Positions 46,831-58,941 of a stretch of 64,000 nt of DNA are shown piece by piece. The stretch is from the NCBI GenBank assembly GCA_945910005.1, contig OX246739.1:9770292-9834291 (forward strand), read 5' to 3'. The notes under the pieces are model-generated. The model saw only the letters and a list, made by a program, of their open reading frames with translations. It made no database searches and was not told the DNA's origin. Position numbers and translations under genes: made by a program. The stretch is from Isoperla grammatica. Taxonomy: Eukaryota > Arthropoda > Insecta > Plecoptera > Perlodidae. Position 1 is the stretch's first letter; each line of letters starts with the position of its first letter.

Positions 46831-47900
46831 GGTCCATGGAGCACGATTCAGCTTATGAATAAATGATTTATTGATGGAATATGATAGTATTGAATAATCG
46901 CGTTTATTTGTTATAGATTTATGTAACAGATATCTTACATGAATGATAATGCAACTATATTGAAGCTAGGTTTTCTCCACTTTATAGCTCATATTTTTAT
47001 GAGGCTGATGCATTAGGTATCTATGCTCTTTAACGTACAAACATCATCATTTCAAATAAATAAAATCCTGTAGAAGACATTAAAGCGTCTGCACGTCTAT
47101 AAAAAACGGCGATAACATCCAAGTTTACCAAATGTAAACGGAACATTTTTACGATTAAAGTTTGGAAATTATGGGATAAAATGACTCTCCCAGTAAAATA
47201 TGATGTTTGTCAGGGAACTATTTTTTGTATCTCTCATGTTCGATATCTAAGATTTAAGTTAAAGATACACCAAACTCCTTGCTATTAAACCTGTACGGCT
47301 TTATTTATTGTAGACAGCAAATCGAATAGAGAACTTTTCAGTCTGGGAGGTAGATCCACGGAATACACTTGTTAATGTCATATAACAAGCCGTAACACCG
47401 CAACCCCCTCCACCTCGACCTAATACCGTTGAGGGTAGACACCTAGAGGAACTATGTATCATTCGCATACGGTCTATCTTTAGACATCATCCTCACTTAC
47501 ATACAGTGACACAGTTCATACACGGTACCTGGGTTTCTTGCTCCTTTCTAAACTCAGATTTATAATGCAAAGTGATTCGGATCGGTTTCCTTGCACACAT
47601 TTAAATATATCAAGTGAATTAAGAGAAACAATATAACAACGCACCGTGGAAAATGTATCATAAAACCATGGATATTAGGTCAACCAATACATTCACAAAC
47701 GAGCCACAGAACAAAATACATTCATTCAAATCGTTGACCTAGAATCGAATTCCAAGTTTCAATAATTTTATTGCAGGGTACAATAAACCTACTTCTAAAC
47801 TGCCAGTATCAATTTGAGAACCTAACTTGTTCCGTATTCGCGTAAACATCGTCCGTAGGCAATTCAAAGCACAACCGAGCAAAGTAGGCCAATATGTGGG

Positions 47901-47980
47901 CCAATGACTATAGACACATACACAGCTCTGCGGCGAACGTAGGTGGGTCAATGACTATACACATATACAGCTCTGCGGCT
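47901..47980 (+). repeat. ~47-bp tandem duplication
   Basis: CAATGACTATA-ACA-ATACA followed by CAGCTCTGCGGC occurs twice (from 47901 and 47948). Confidence 0.88.
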
Positions 47981-50582
47981 GGATATCCGAAGCCCATAAA
48001 AGATGTTTGGATTCAATATATTAACATTGATTAATAAACTACTTGTATACCTGCAAATGGTGCTTATATTTTCAGATTTATCAATAACATCATGTTTATA
48101 TAATAATATAATTTAATTCATATCATTAAATTTTAATACTATATGAATAAATTTGAAACGCATTGTTGTATGTGTAACTACTATATGTAATGAGTATATT
48201 TTGATTCAAATTAATCTCAAATACATGTAATCATTATACATCATTAATCAGCATAATATCATCACAGTTGTTCCAACGAGAAAATGTCAACTACAGTGGC
48301 AACACTGTGTACAATGCCATCAAACACTCTTCTTCCGTCAACAAACAATCGGCAACATCGCTTTACGCAAGCCCAGCCTTTTGAACACTGCCAGGACATT
48401 CGCATACTAACGACCTAATGTATGTCACGTACACCTGCTGTGTTATGCTTATATCTTGCGAATTATCCTCCTGCTACTGGCTATTACCATCCCCCTGTTA
48501 ACTGCAGCGTCACAGCCTTGAGCGTAGACTCCATTTTAGAGGGTCGCTTCGGCTTCTACGACGTGCGGCACCGCGTGTGCGTTACTGCCCCATATAATTA
48601 CGAATACAGAGATCACGGGAGCGGTTTACAACGGGTCAAGATATAAAACCCGGTGTTTGGTAATAAAATAACGTTTTTATCGCCGAATTCGGGGAAGTAT
48701 TTTCTCGTTGCGTATATTTTGTTCAAACATGTAATCCTAATTTTGAACACGTATGCATATTCACAGTTATCTCGTCCTGGACTACAGAACATACTAAAAT
48801 ACGGGATATCTATACTTGTACATAGTATATCGGATATTCTGTATAGTGTTTTATCATTCGTTTAACTATTTTACGTTATATGACTATGACATTTTGGCTA
48901 TTGAGTATTTAGGCAACAATATAAATCCAGGAGGATGGGTCAACCAAATATTATATAATTCATATGCAGTCTTAAACGATATTTGTTAATGTCTAGAGTA
49001 TTTATTCCAAAACAATCTTCGTTTAGGGTTAAAGTCACAATTCATCACCCATAATACGAGCTTGACGTTCTAAATCACTTTGTTTTATCTCTATTTCAGG
49101 TATCATGGACGAGTCTGCTAAAAGATTAACACACCGATAAAAAGTGAATCACCATTGTAGGTATCTGACTAGCTAGTTTATAGGCATAAACTCTGGCATG
49201 GCACCTATCAATTATTATGGGTGATCCACCCTGGATGTATCTATTTGATATCTGAGTTCTCTTTGAATCTAATTAGAATATAATTACTCTCGTAAATGAT
49301 TTTTATTCAGGACTGCCAAATCAAAGAAAACTTACCATGTTCTTCTTTGTCAGCAAATAATCCACTTCCAGGATGAGGAAGGGATTCAGGCGATTTTTAT
49401 CAGAGAGGAGGAGGAGGGGAGTTATTTTGAAAGAATGTTCAAAGCGGAAACAAGTCAGCCTACAGTCAGTAAACATCAAAGACTACAGGATGGGTTTTCG
49501 ATCAAATCTAAATTTAAATAAGATTAAATGAGAAGCAATCGTAAAAGTCTTGAAAGAGCAGAACGTACACTCTGTTGTGAAATGATTTTGAATGTTGTTG
49601 CTTCCTATTTTATCGTTCAATAAAGTGATCTTAACAATATAAACGACTTCTTATAAAATTACATTCCAAGTGGGCATATACGATATGCTTCCTCGCTTTA
49701 CATAAACAGATCAGATATCAAGTATTGAGAAATGTATATTTTCAAAATACTAACTAAACAATTATACCAGTTGAATTAAAAAGAAACAACGTAATTGTTT
49801 GTTATTGGTTGCTAAAAGAATCACAGTGTTTATAACTAGGAGTTAGAGACAAAAAATAAAATTCTTACGTGATCGTTCAAACAATCATTGCAGTATTCAT
49901 AACATCACCATAATGCATTTTAATTGATATAAATCTGCGTTGAAAATATGTTTTTTTCAAGCGTTTTCAAATTAGCATGTTGTATGTCTGCTCTAACTTT
50001 ATTATCAGTTCGAATAACAGACAGCTCAAAACCAAGTTTGATAAAAATTGGAGATATCCAAAAAGCATAAGTTCTTTAGGACTTATATTTATATTATACT
50101 GATACATAATAAATGTATAAACAAGCTTCGATATACAAAGATACCAACATCCAATTGCAATTGTGAATAGGTTGGAGCATGTAAAGAGCACATAGGAAAA
50201 CTCGAATTGATGCATGTATGGACAGTGTGAACCCATGAAATGTCATGTCGAATCAGTTCGATACACTGAATTTGTCGTGTCTAATTTTGCGCTGTTAAAC
50301 AGGACATTTGTTAATCATATTGAAAAGCACTCTTTCTATTACTATGTATACACAATTATGGTGCGCCAGTGTCAATTATGGATTTGATCAATTACATTTC
50401 ATTACACAGTTAATGGAAAAACATACTAATTATATTTTACACAGGACAAGCAAACGAGACTGGGGACTGGGAGTAACATATTAGCACCAAATGCACTCAT
50501 GTTAGATAAAGCTCGACTTGAAAATACGAGATCAACTTTATGATTAATTAAAATGGAAACATAGTAGAACAGGTAAAACATT

Positions 50583-50752
50583 ATAAGAACCTAGTAATTG
50601 GACTGTGCACTGTTCCTTGTCACATCTCCTTGTCACTCACAGTGTGTGCCTGTTATTAGCCTGTTGAAGAGCTCTGATCAGAGTTCGAAATATTGCTCTT
50701 TGATTCTATGTGTGACAAGGAACAGTGGACAGTCAAATTACTAGGTTCTTAC
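50583..50752. mobile_element. Hairpin MITE with ~42-bp terminal inverted repeats
   Basis: The left arm AAGAACCTAGTAATTGGACT onward (from 50583) is complementary to the right arm ending at 50752, through CACTGTTCCTTGTCACA, with about three mismatches. The core holds the palindrome CTCTGATCAGAG followed by TTCGAAATATTGCTC. No frame and no certain target duplication. Confidence 0.82.
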
Positions 50753-50869
50753 AACTATATGATTATTTATATGACCATGACTATCAACTATATAACTATA
50801 TCAACTCCATTATTAATGCAACGAAATAAGTGAAGTATTCTCCCAGCAAACACAGGAGCTCCTGAGGAG

Positions 50870-51055
50870 ATACTAAAATTAGGAAGCCAGTGCTAAAACT
50901 AGGATATCCTATTAGGATGTTCTAGATCCCTCCTAACAACCTCATAGAAATAGTTTCATGTACTGAAACTAGGAAGCAAGAGCTGGAATAAGGATATCCT
51001 ATTAGGATGTTCTAGATTCCTCCTAACAACCTCCTGTAAAGGAAGAATCCACAAA
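50870..51055 (+). repeat. 90-bp tandem duplication in left subterminal region
   Basis: AGGAAGC at 50881 and 50971, and AGGATATCCTATTAGGATGT at 50901 and 50991, give an exact 90-bp period. CTCCTAACAACCTC ends both units. Confidence 0.92.
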
Positions 51056-51384
51056 TGCTGATGCAATGACGCTTGCGAGGCTTGAGGGCTCAGGCACGCT
51101 CACTTTGATTTCGCAGGTTGTACGCGGTGGCTTTAGCCTTTATAAAGTCTATTATAGGGGTTATTAATAATAAGTTTACTTAAAATTGTGTAGTTCGTAA
51201 AGGAAAATCCTTCGTCAAGAAAGCTTTGGTGAGTAACACCATCTTGTTATATTTAGTTCATATGTCCTCATGTTTATGGTTATGGTTGCCCTAGGGTAGG
51301 CCTAGGTAGACCTAAGCGTACCACATGGCTTCATGCACACCACATCTGTGTACAGAAGTATGGACACTAGTAGATAGATATAAC

Positions 51385-52399
51385 CAGGGGCGGCTCGTGC
51401 ATATGCGCACATACGCACGCGCACCCCCAAAATATTTGCCATAAATAAACAAAAAATAAATTTAAAATCCAATCTCAATTTCCAATTTCAATTTCAAACT
51501 AATGTTTTATTATGGCCGGGCCAGAGCATGCATATTCGGCAGGAGTCATTCTGCAGTAAATGTCCGTTCCCGCCCCGAGGTATCTGTTGCCCATTCAAAC
51601 CCTCTACGCGCACACTATCCCATGTGCGAACACAACTCTTCGTAAGGCCCATGTTTAAGACCTTAAAACTAACCTGACATTTTTTTTTTTTAACTAACAT
51701 GGTTCTAATAGCCACATTGGCGCACGTGCGGACGAACAGGGTAGTTTGCAACCAACCCTAGGAAGAGGGTAGGCTACCTGCGGTCGGTCCATCGCCCCCG
51801 CGCGACATGCTTATAGTCAGTAGCCAGCTATCATTTGGATAAGTAAGTTTGTTCAACCAATCAATCAATGCATGTAGTTTTAATTAATGACGTCAATCAT
51901 AAGTGATCTAATCAAAAACAGTTTTTCAAGATAAACATTAGAGGAACAAAATTACCAATAAAAACACGAGCCCGGCCAACCCCAAAATTAGATTTGGTTC
52001 AATTGGCGGTTACAGCTAAAGTCACATATAGTAGAAAGTGGGCGAGGCGCGTGTAGAAGGAGTGGACGAGAAAATGTTTGGGTATGTAATTTTACAATTT
52101 TATATAGTATTGTTAGTTTTTACTCATTACAACTTTATGTATTATGGAGGAAATCTTATCTGGGACAACCTCAATTGAAGTATACCACTGGCATTCTATT
52201 TTAACGTTTTGATGGTAAGATATCGCGTTTAGGAGATCAAACATATCGCAGGTCTCAAAAATTGTCAGCCTACTGCTGTAAACCCCCGGCGGCTGGGGCT
52301 TAGCCCCAAACTCCAGCTATTCCCCGCCACCTCGTTGCGTGTTCTAGTTATGATTTGAATATGTGCACCTCCACAAATATCGTCCACGAGCCGCCCCTG
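51385..52399. mobile_element. Non-autonomous hAT transposon, complete
   Basis: The ends are a perfect 15-bp inverted repeat: CAGGGGCGGCTCGTG at 51385 and CACGAGCCGCCCCTG ending at 52399. They are flanked by an exact 8-bp duplication GATATAAC (51377-51384 and 52400-52407). CAG-starting ends with 8-bp duplications define the hAT superfamily. The 1015-bp interior has only short frames (85 codons at 51494-51751 and 71 codons at 52265-52480, both minus), with no recognisable BED zinc finger, DDE or dimerisation region, so it needs a transposase in trans. It sits inside the CCCAGCAAACAC element and is therefore the younger insertion. Confidence 0.95.
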
Positions 52400-52451
52400 G
52401 ATATAACCCTGGAATTTTTGTTCATCAGATGCTGTGCCGAAGGTCTTGGCC

Positions 52452-52514
52452 TGCAGTGGGGCAGAGCACTCGGCCATCAAACATGAAATTGCCGAATGGC
52501 TACGCCACTGCAGT
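52452..52514. repeat. Short hairpin ending in a hAT-like terminus
   Basis: CTGCAGTGG (52452) and CCACTGCAG (to 52514) are perfect complements about 45 bp apart. The right part, TGGCTACGCCACTG, is the complement of a CAGTGGCGTAGCCA-type hAT end. There is no 8-bp duplication, so this is a relic at best. Confidence 0.35.
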
Positions 52515-52913
52515 CAGCGAGTGAAATCAAAAACATTTATGTTGGGGGGCAAAATTCTAGGATATAACTGCTAGAAAGTCTCTTGTGTAGATTGACTGCC
52601 GTGTTTTTCTTTTCTTGAAATTAATTATTAGCAATTTTTGTTTAGTAACATTCATTATGTGTTTAAAATTAGCAAAGTTGACCAAAATATGTTAAATCAT
52701 AAATGTTGGTATTTATTGGCCTCATACATTTTAAGTTTGGAAGTATTTGCTAGGTTTTTTTATGTTTTTCTTTTTTGTATGACCCGTGCATCTGGCGACC
52801 GGGATATTTTTAAGTTGGTGGAATTTGTTTCATTAAGGTTGTTGAGATTTAATCATTACTGTCCTGTTTTTTAGTGATGTGCAAATACTGTACAAAAATA
52901 CAACACACACAAC

Positions 52914-52992
52914 GGGTCAAATGCGTAGTCGTTCCTCATGTGCTCCTCAACTCAGCCTTTCCTCAGACCGCCCAACAACCAATCACAGAGCA
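52914..52992. mobile_element. Hairpin MITE, CCAATCACAGAGC family, copy 3 (left arm only)
   Basis: GGGTCAAATGCGTAGTCGTT, then TGCTCCTCAACTCAGCC, then CAACAACCAATCACAGAGC match the left arm of copies 1 and 2. The right arm is absent, so the copy is truncated. Confidence 0.8.
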
Positions 52993-53073
52993 CATATTAT
53001 GTTAACGTTAACCGGCATTGAAATGCGTGTCTGGTAAATACTTTGTCATTATACCATTTATAGGTTCGATTGA

Positions 53074-53160
53074 TTTACCTACACCTTTGGTATGTTTTGC
53101 ACTGTTTTCTATGCTTTAGCATGGGGCCCAGTGCAAAAAGAAGAAACAGGGGTAGGTAAA
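53074..53160. repeat. 87-bp imperfect hairpin
   Basis: TTTACCTACACCT and TTTTGCACTG on the left pair with CAGTGCAAAA and AGGGGTAGGTAAA on the right. Confidence 0.75.
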
Positions 53161-53182
53161 GTAATTACGATCGCAATCAAAT

Positions 53183-53267
53183 AGGAGGCACCTCTTAATT
53201 GTAAGATGTCCTAAGAGGGACCTCCTAAGTCCTTCCTAGGACATCCTAAAATTAAGAGGTGCCTCCT
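53183..53267. repeat. 85-bp near-perfect palindrome, right subterminal region
   Basis: AGGAGGCACCTCTTAATT at 53183 and its complement ending at 53267. Arms are about 36 bp with few mismatches and carry the TCCTA/TAGGA motif in both directions. Confidence 0.88.
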
Positions 53268-54478
53268 AAGTCCTAAGTAGGAGAGACTAAGGAGCTCTTA
53301 AGAACAGACTGAAGCTATCTTCAGTACAGACTTCCTATAAGTAGGATCTCCTAACAACACCCTCAGTGCATACTAACAGGATAAACCTCCTATTTCCTGT
53401 GACATTATGCGCGTTGTGAGGATGGACTAAAGAAGTACTGGGACCTCCTAGGATACTTAAAGGATATCCTAAGATCTTCCTACTAGGACGGCGTAGTATG
53501 AACTGAGTACATCCTTAGTACCTCCTTGTGTTTGCTGGGCTTCCGGTCACAATCGTAGATACAGCTGCAGGTCCGCCTTATAAATGTCGATATAGCCGGT
53601 AGCTGAGTAGAGGAGACGAGGATCGGACCCCATCAATGACGTCACACATATTTCACGCAGGTTTGGAAGAAAGTCACGTACGAGTCTCTGCTTCTTCGGA
53701 CGACATTTATACACACGGATGTTCTGTCTACAAACAATCTAGTGTAATGTGAAAAATAGTTACTTTCAAGTCGGACTGTCCCTTTAAAGTCCACCACATT
53801 ATAACAAATATAAATTTATATGCTCTGAAGGATTTCAAGAATGTCTATGTTGGGCTTTCAGAAATTCTTCGCATATGACTTCTAGCGTAGCCGGTTGATT
53901 ATTTTTCATGCATTTTCGCCTTCTCATCTAAATATTTTTGCTATATAGCATTCTTAACATTCTTCCGTTGTGGTAATAATATGCATGCTCCCATACTTAG
54001 CCCCAAGGCACCATACTCGTCTGTGAAACTACGGCTCAATTAATTTCGTTTTAGCATTTAATTAGGTTAGTGTCTCAAAATAAGAGTAATGAGTGATTCA
54101 TACAATTATGTGCTACATTTACATATGTCCATTTCTTACGCGGCTCACAAAGCCAATACAGACGGATGTTGCTCAGAGTTATCTCATATGTTACATTAGT
54201 AGCTTCTTTATTTTGTAGTTTGAGTTGAAGTTGATGTAGCTATTAGAAACGAGACCGAGGACAATCTACGTTTATGGGAAACAAGCGGCCTCGTTTGTTG
54301 ATCCATACGACTGAAACGTGCTCCCTAACCACATAATTACCTACATGACCCAAGCAATGCTCGGTACATGACTGGTTTGAAAGTATCTAGTACCGAACGG
54401 GAAGACTTTTGTGATGTTCGAAGCTGTTACAAGTCAGTTGGAGTTGTTTTTACTCGTTGTTAAGGGATTTTTGATGTT

Positions 54479-54520
54479 ATTTATGTTTATTGTTGTTATG
54501 TTGTTATTGTTGTTGGTTGT
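54479..54520 (+). repeat. (TTG/TTA)n microsatellite
   Basis: Irregular TTGTTATTGTTG-type units. Confidence 0.8.
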
Positions 54521-54898
54521 GCCAATCTCCATCTCAACTACTACGAGTGCCCCCTTCTGCCGTCCCCCCACCCCCTCCCCTAGATAGCGTCCATTGTTTT
54601 AGCGTTAACATTTATGAACTACTCGTTAGCCTTAGCAGTTAGTATGAACCCTTTTCAACTTTTCTCATAAATATAAACTCTAGTCACTCTGTTTAAAAAC
54701 ACTTCTCAACTAAATTTTCGAAATACATTTGGAATACAAGAATGAGTCCTAGTTGGACTTTCTCTGATACTTAGAAGTAAGCTATAGTTAATAGGATATA
54801 TTTTAAATACAATTAGCGCATCTCCTCGCATTGTTCTCAACTCTGTTGTGAGTAATGTCTTTATTTCCACGTCTCATGTTAGCCGCACATGTGACCGT

Positions 54899-54948
54899 AG
54901 TACTCTCTGACTCTCTGACTCACTGACTCTCTCTGACTCTCTGACTGA
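54899..54948 (+). repeat. (ACTCTCTG)n microsatellite
   Basis: About six ACTCTCTG/ACTCACTG octamers. Confidence 0.9.
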
Positions 54949-55018
54949 CGTAGAATCAGCGCAAGGAACACATCACTGCAGTGTGTGCTTGACAATTCAA
55001 TCACTGGTAGCGAAGTGC

Positions 55019-55049
55019 GGGGGGAGGGGGAGGGGGAGGGGGGGGGGGG
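55019..55049 (+). repeat. G-rich tract with quadruplex potential
   Basis: Four or more G runs of five or more, separated by A. Confidence 0.9.
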
Positions 55050-58000
55050 AACCCGAATACACACGAATACGATCGGATATAACGAGAAATACACGAGGCT
55101 TTCAATAACCCACCGAATGTATTTTCATTTCGAAATGATATCTGATGAGAAATTGAACAACACCGAATTAAATTGTGTTTTGTATCAGAACGGAATATCA
55201 ATTGATTTATAATGTGGCAATAGTTTAGCTGCGAAATAATTTAATTTTTAATTGCTAACGGGGACAGACATTTATTTTGTAATATGTTAATAACTCAAAA
55301 CTAGTTTTTTAACGTGATTCAAATTGTTCAGGTTAGGGTAAGTATTACTTGTCGATGATTAGGGTTATTTCTAGCATTGTTGATTCCAAAACAATGGTGA
55401 TAGTAAATACAATGGTATGTTATTGATTATCTGCGTCCAAATGAAAATCAGTTTATCATTACAAAGCCCAATTACCTTCAACTTTGAGTTACACAAAATG
55501 TTGAAAAGCGAACATTCAAACGCATAATACGCAACAAATGTTTACGATATAATTACATCACAAATAGAATAACATTTTTAACAAATATGTTTAGATTAAT
55601 AAAATATAGAGAGATAGTTTATTTTTATCTGGGCTATATAAACCATCTGGTATGTATGCCAGTTTTGCATGACGATTTATGAAAGACGACGCCCAACTTG
55701 TTTGAATAAATTTTATTCAGCTGTTACCCAACAAAAACATGTTTTTATTCAAGGTACGCTGCCAATATGTTGGTCTACAGAGAGGTGCTTGTAGGAATGT
55801 GACATCTGTTATTTGTTTTCCTCTCTACAATGCTGGATGACGTACCAAATTGATTGAATGAATTGCATAATCCTGGCAGACACATCTTCCCACATTTCTC
55901 TAAAAGACAACCTCCCGCTTGAGATATTTTGCCCAAAGAAATCTGCGTGTGCGTGCACTCGTTAATAAAACAGTAATACACAACTACTGATTTACGGTAT
56001 GCGCATAAGTGAATCAAAGTTAAGTGGGAACACGTATTTATTTTAACAAATCATCTGCACTAATATTTAATCCGATACGGTTAAATGTTTGTTATTTCTC
56101 ATGGCTGTTAACATTATATTTAACAACACATATTGTTATTCCTCCTGACTCTTGATTTACTTACATCGGCGAGTTGGCAGTAGATCTTTCCAAACTTTAA
56201 TTAAAATTCGTGCAATTTTATAATAGAAAGGGGAACAATGTTCACTCAAATAGAGTGTAATTTATGTGTTTTATTTTAGGGTATACAAGTATTTAACTGT
56301 ATCTTAATTCATAGACACTCTCGGCCTCACAACGTCATAATTACCTCAAATATTTCCTTGCCATATTTTTAATATAGCAATCATTAACATAACTAAAATT
56401 ACAAACATGTGAAATTTGAAAGAATGCTTGCATGCAAATAACTTAGTGACTACCCGTCCGTAGAGTGAGGAATTCAACGCCATAAAACAGTGCAATACTT
56501 GTAAACGAAATCAAATCCATACTACTCTGCTAAACCGCTGAGCTGTCACTGTCAAAATAAGACGTCAGAAATGAACTCGGCAAGGGATTTTGTAAATTAG
56601 ATTTCACTATGTGGGGAATGAGACGCGAGAGAGACGGATTGCGAGAGAGCGACTGAGACGCGCGTGTGCTGATTGGGCGAGTGTGTGAGACAGACTGAGA
56701 CAGAATGAGTGAGACAGACTCCACTTCGCACAGTGAAACTGACAGGTAAATAACGTTTCTGTTTTCTCTGATTATGTTTGATTTGTCACTTTTACAAAAT
56801 CCAATTTCTTTGTCCCAGCCAGGGTATATTGCTTTTTTACGCATTTCGTTTCAATTTAAAGACTTAACTTTTACTGAAAGACAGTCAATAAGGGTGTTCA
56901 GACTTAGCTTTCTCTTTCTACGTTGTTAACATTGTACAACACTTACTTTCAAGTTCTGTTTCACATGGGATTGTGTTTTACGTGTTCCTTTTAATATGTT
57001 TAGCCTAAAACACAGGCATTTAAATATGGTATCAATAGTAAATTTTAGTTATTTATGCAAGTCACTGTTATATCTAGAATTCTACCGTAATTCATGGTTT
57101 TAACCATACTGGAAGCTCAAGTACACATTTATATACAAAATTATGTATATGTATTTTTAAAATTGTCTTTTGTGTGGCTGATTTCAGGTTCACTCGCGAT
57201 CGATATCAGCACTGAACACTACAATTAAATAATGGTGTAGGGCGAGTGATTTGCAATGTTATGCGAACTAAAAAAAAGTGCTTCTCTAATCGATAAACTT
57301 TTATCCTGTATTCCCTGAAGCTTAATTCTAGAATATCACAACAATTACCAAACGCCCGAAGATGTTATCGATTTCTGGAGATAACTTGTTGCTTTGGACA
57401 CCTCTAGAATCCTCGACAGTGAATGATGGGATAGCTGATAAAACACAACACCACTTTATCGTATCTTAATATAAATTGACTGAAGTTTGCCTTGTGCACT
57501 TTGTAAATAACAAAGTTATAAGAATACCCTACCTCATCAGAAAATCCGGTTTTCCAATGACTTCTGCAGAAGTTATTTATGTTTACTCACTTTGAAAGAC
57601 TTTTCGAAACTTAATCTTACCAGCAAGCTCATAAGATGTATCAACTCATGATTTGAAATATCTGTAATAATAAAACTTTGTCGAACAACATCTTTAACTT
57701 CGTAAAACTTCGATATGATCAATCAAACAATTCGTAAGTCACATCTAGAGTTCTCCAATCTAGCTAAGAACATAATCAAAAGAAAACTTTGAATACTTCT
57801 TTTGTACATTCCTACGAAATTAAGAGAAAATAGAACAATGTTGTAATAATCGCTTATGTTAAATGAGTAACGACAATCCTTTCCAAACACCTGCCACATA
57901 ATATTTTATCACACCAATAACTCATTAACGTGCATAAGTACCCAACGCATTATCTTCTACGTACGATACAATGAAAACTATATATACAAAATGTAGTTCT

Positions 58001-58105
58001 ATAGCAGCCTTAACAGCATCACCATTTTTAATGTGTGTCCTAACGCTCATACACAAGCGCGCGGATGATTTTGTCATTTGCCAGGATCTCAAACCACTTT
58101 TGCTT

Positions 58106-58142
58106 AATAAAACTGAAATTTATAAAAAAAAAAAAAAAAAAA
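58106..58142 (+). mobile_element. Possible retrocopy 3' end: AATAAA plus A19
   Basis: AATAAA (58106-58111) is followed 12 nt later by 19 A (58124-58142), the arrangement of a polyadenylated transcript. I could not find an upstream copy of the sequence after the tail (CGGTATAAAATTAAC), so the 5' boundary is unknown and retroposition is likely but unproven. Confidence 0.55.
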
Positions 58143-58255
58143 CGGTATAAAATTAACTATATTGTTGTTGTTGTGTTTTTGTGTATATTGTTGCACCGAG
58201 TCACTCGATGCGTCCAGTCCAGTACGACAAGTGACAGACGAGTGTGACCCACGTG

Positions 58256-58273
58256 TTGGTGGAGGTGCCGGGT
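58256..58273. repeat. 18-bp match to the SINE-like repeat core (fragment C)
   Basis: TTGGTGGAGGTGCCGGGT is identical to 43711-43728 in copy A. I could not extend the similarity convincingly, so it may be a fragment of the same family. Confidence 0.4.
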
Positions 58274-58803
58274 AGATTCTGCAAGCCCAGTGTATAATTA
58301 ATTATAAAGGATGAATTCCAATCTTATTCAATTAGTTTAGGTATCCTATTTACATTTCAATATTATTTGGAAAATGTTACTTTCAAACCGGAAAATTGGA
58401 TACAGGCTTTGTTCCGAAAACGACCGGTTTTAGTGTTCTGAAATTTGATCGGGCAATGAGTCCTAGTATGTATGATACGAGGATTCCCATTACTTTTTTT
58501 TATTTATCTGTGAAGAGATACTGATTAAAGATAATAATACAGGAATACATTGCATATGTTTACAGGTACAATGTTTGACGCCCTTCAAAAATCAAAGACA
58601 AAAATAAACATATAAGTAATGACTTTAAATCCAAAAATCAATCAATAAGTGCAATTAAATCATAAAACTATTAATTCAGCAATCTAAAACTTAAATCTCT
58701 TTAAAATAAACCTGCTAAAATGAGATTACATTAGAAATAGAAATATGAAAATTTTGACACACATATCTGATAACAAGCAGCACCTTCTAGGTTTCAGAAC
58801 TCC

Positions 58804-58941
58804 TGAATGCAAAGCTCAGACTGTTCTCAGGCTCAGCCTCGCCCAAACACCTTTCTCAAGGAACCACGTTGCCATTCGAACAGCTCTGTGATTGGTGGTT
58901 AGGTAGAGGCGGACTGGAGTCTGGACTATACATACGGTAAT
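58804..58941. mobile_element. Hairpin MITE, CCAATCACAGAGC family, copy 4 (degenerate)
   Basis: The right arm AGCTCTGTGATTGGTGGTTA and GAGTCTGGACTATACAT match copy 1. The left arm (CAGGCTCAGCCTCGCCCAAA) is recognisable but has lost much of the CCAATCACAGAGC segment. Ends are uncertain. Confidence 0.7.

Larger units (their letters stand above)
46109..50582. other. Non-coding stretch with two small tandem duplications
   Basis: Contains the duplications at 46739-46830 and 47901-47980. It also has a 12-bp inverted pair ATCACCCATAAT (49044-49055) / ATTATGGGTGAT (49214-49225) that could be the ends of a decayed MITE. The frame at 48422-48646 lies in a slightly GC-richer patch but is not recognisable. 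Confidence 0.45.
50842..53539. mobile_element. 2.7-kb composite element with CCCAGCAAACAC ends
   Basis: The left end CCCAGCAAACACAGGAG (50842) and the right end CTCCTTGTGTTTGCTGGG (to 53539) are inverted repeats. Both subterminal zones (50842-51055 and 53183-53539) are packed with short TCCTA/TAGGA motifs in both orientations, for example AGGATATCCT at 50901, at 50991 and near 53460. That supports one element over two chance ends. Between them lie a nested hAT (51385-52399) and a partial hairpin MITE (52914-52992). Without the hAT and its duplication the element would be about 1.7 kb. No transposase frame is visible, and I see no convincing target duplication (flanks ATTCT and CTTCC). Confidence 0.72.
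53540..58123. other. Non-coding stretch with simple repeats
   Basis: Contains an inverted pair TATAAATGTCG/CGACATTTATA (53579-53589, 53701-53711), a perfect CRE TGACGTCA (53637-53644), microsatellites and a G-rich tract. GGACTGTCCCTTTAA near 53787 resembles a lone TTAA-type MITE end without a partner. No gene recognised. Confidence 0.45.

Noticed and set aside
48422..48646. 74-codon frame in a GC-richer patch
   Set aside because: No splice sites, homology or downstream signal that I can support.
50640..50700. Hammerhead ribozyme candidate around CTGATCAG...GAAA
   Set aside because: The core needs CTGANGA. Here it reads CTGATCA, and the expected flanking stems are not formed.
53776..53800. 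TTAA-type MITE end (complement of TTAAAGGGACAGTCC)
   Set aside because: No partner inverted end was found within the neighbouring sequence.
54879..55212. Three overlapping frames with Gly/Glu or Pro runs
   Set aside because: They are created by the G-rich tract and the ACTCTCTG microsatellite.
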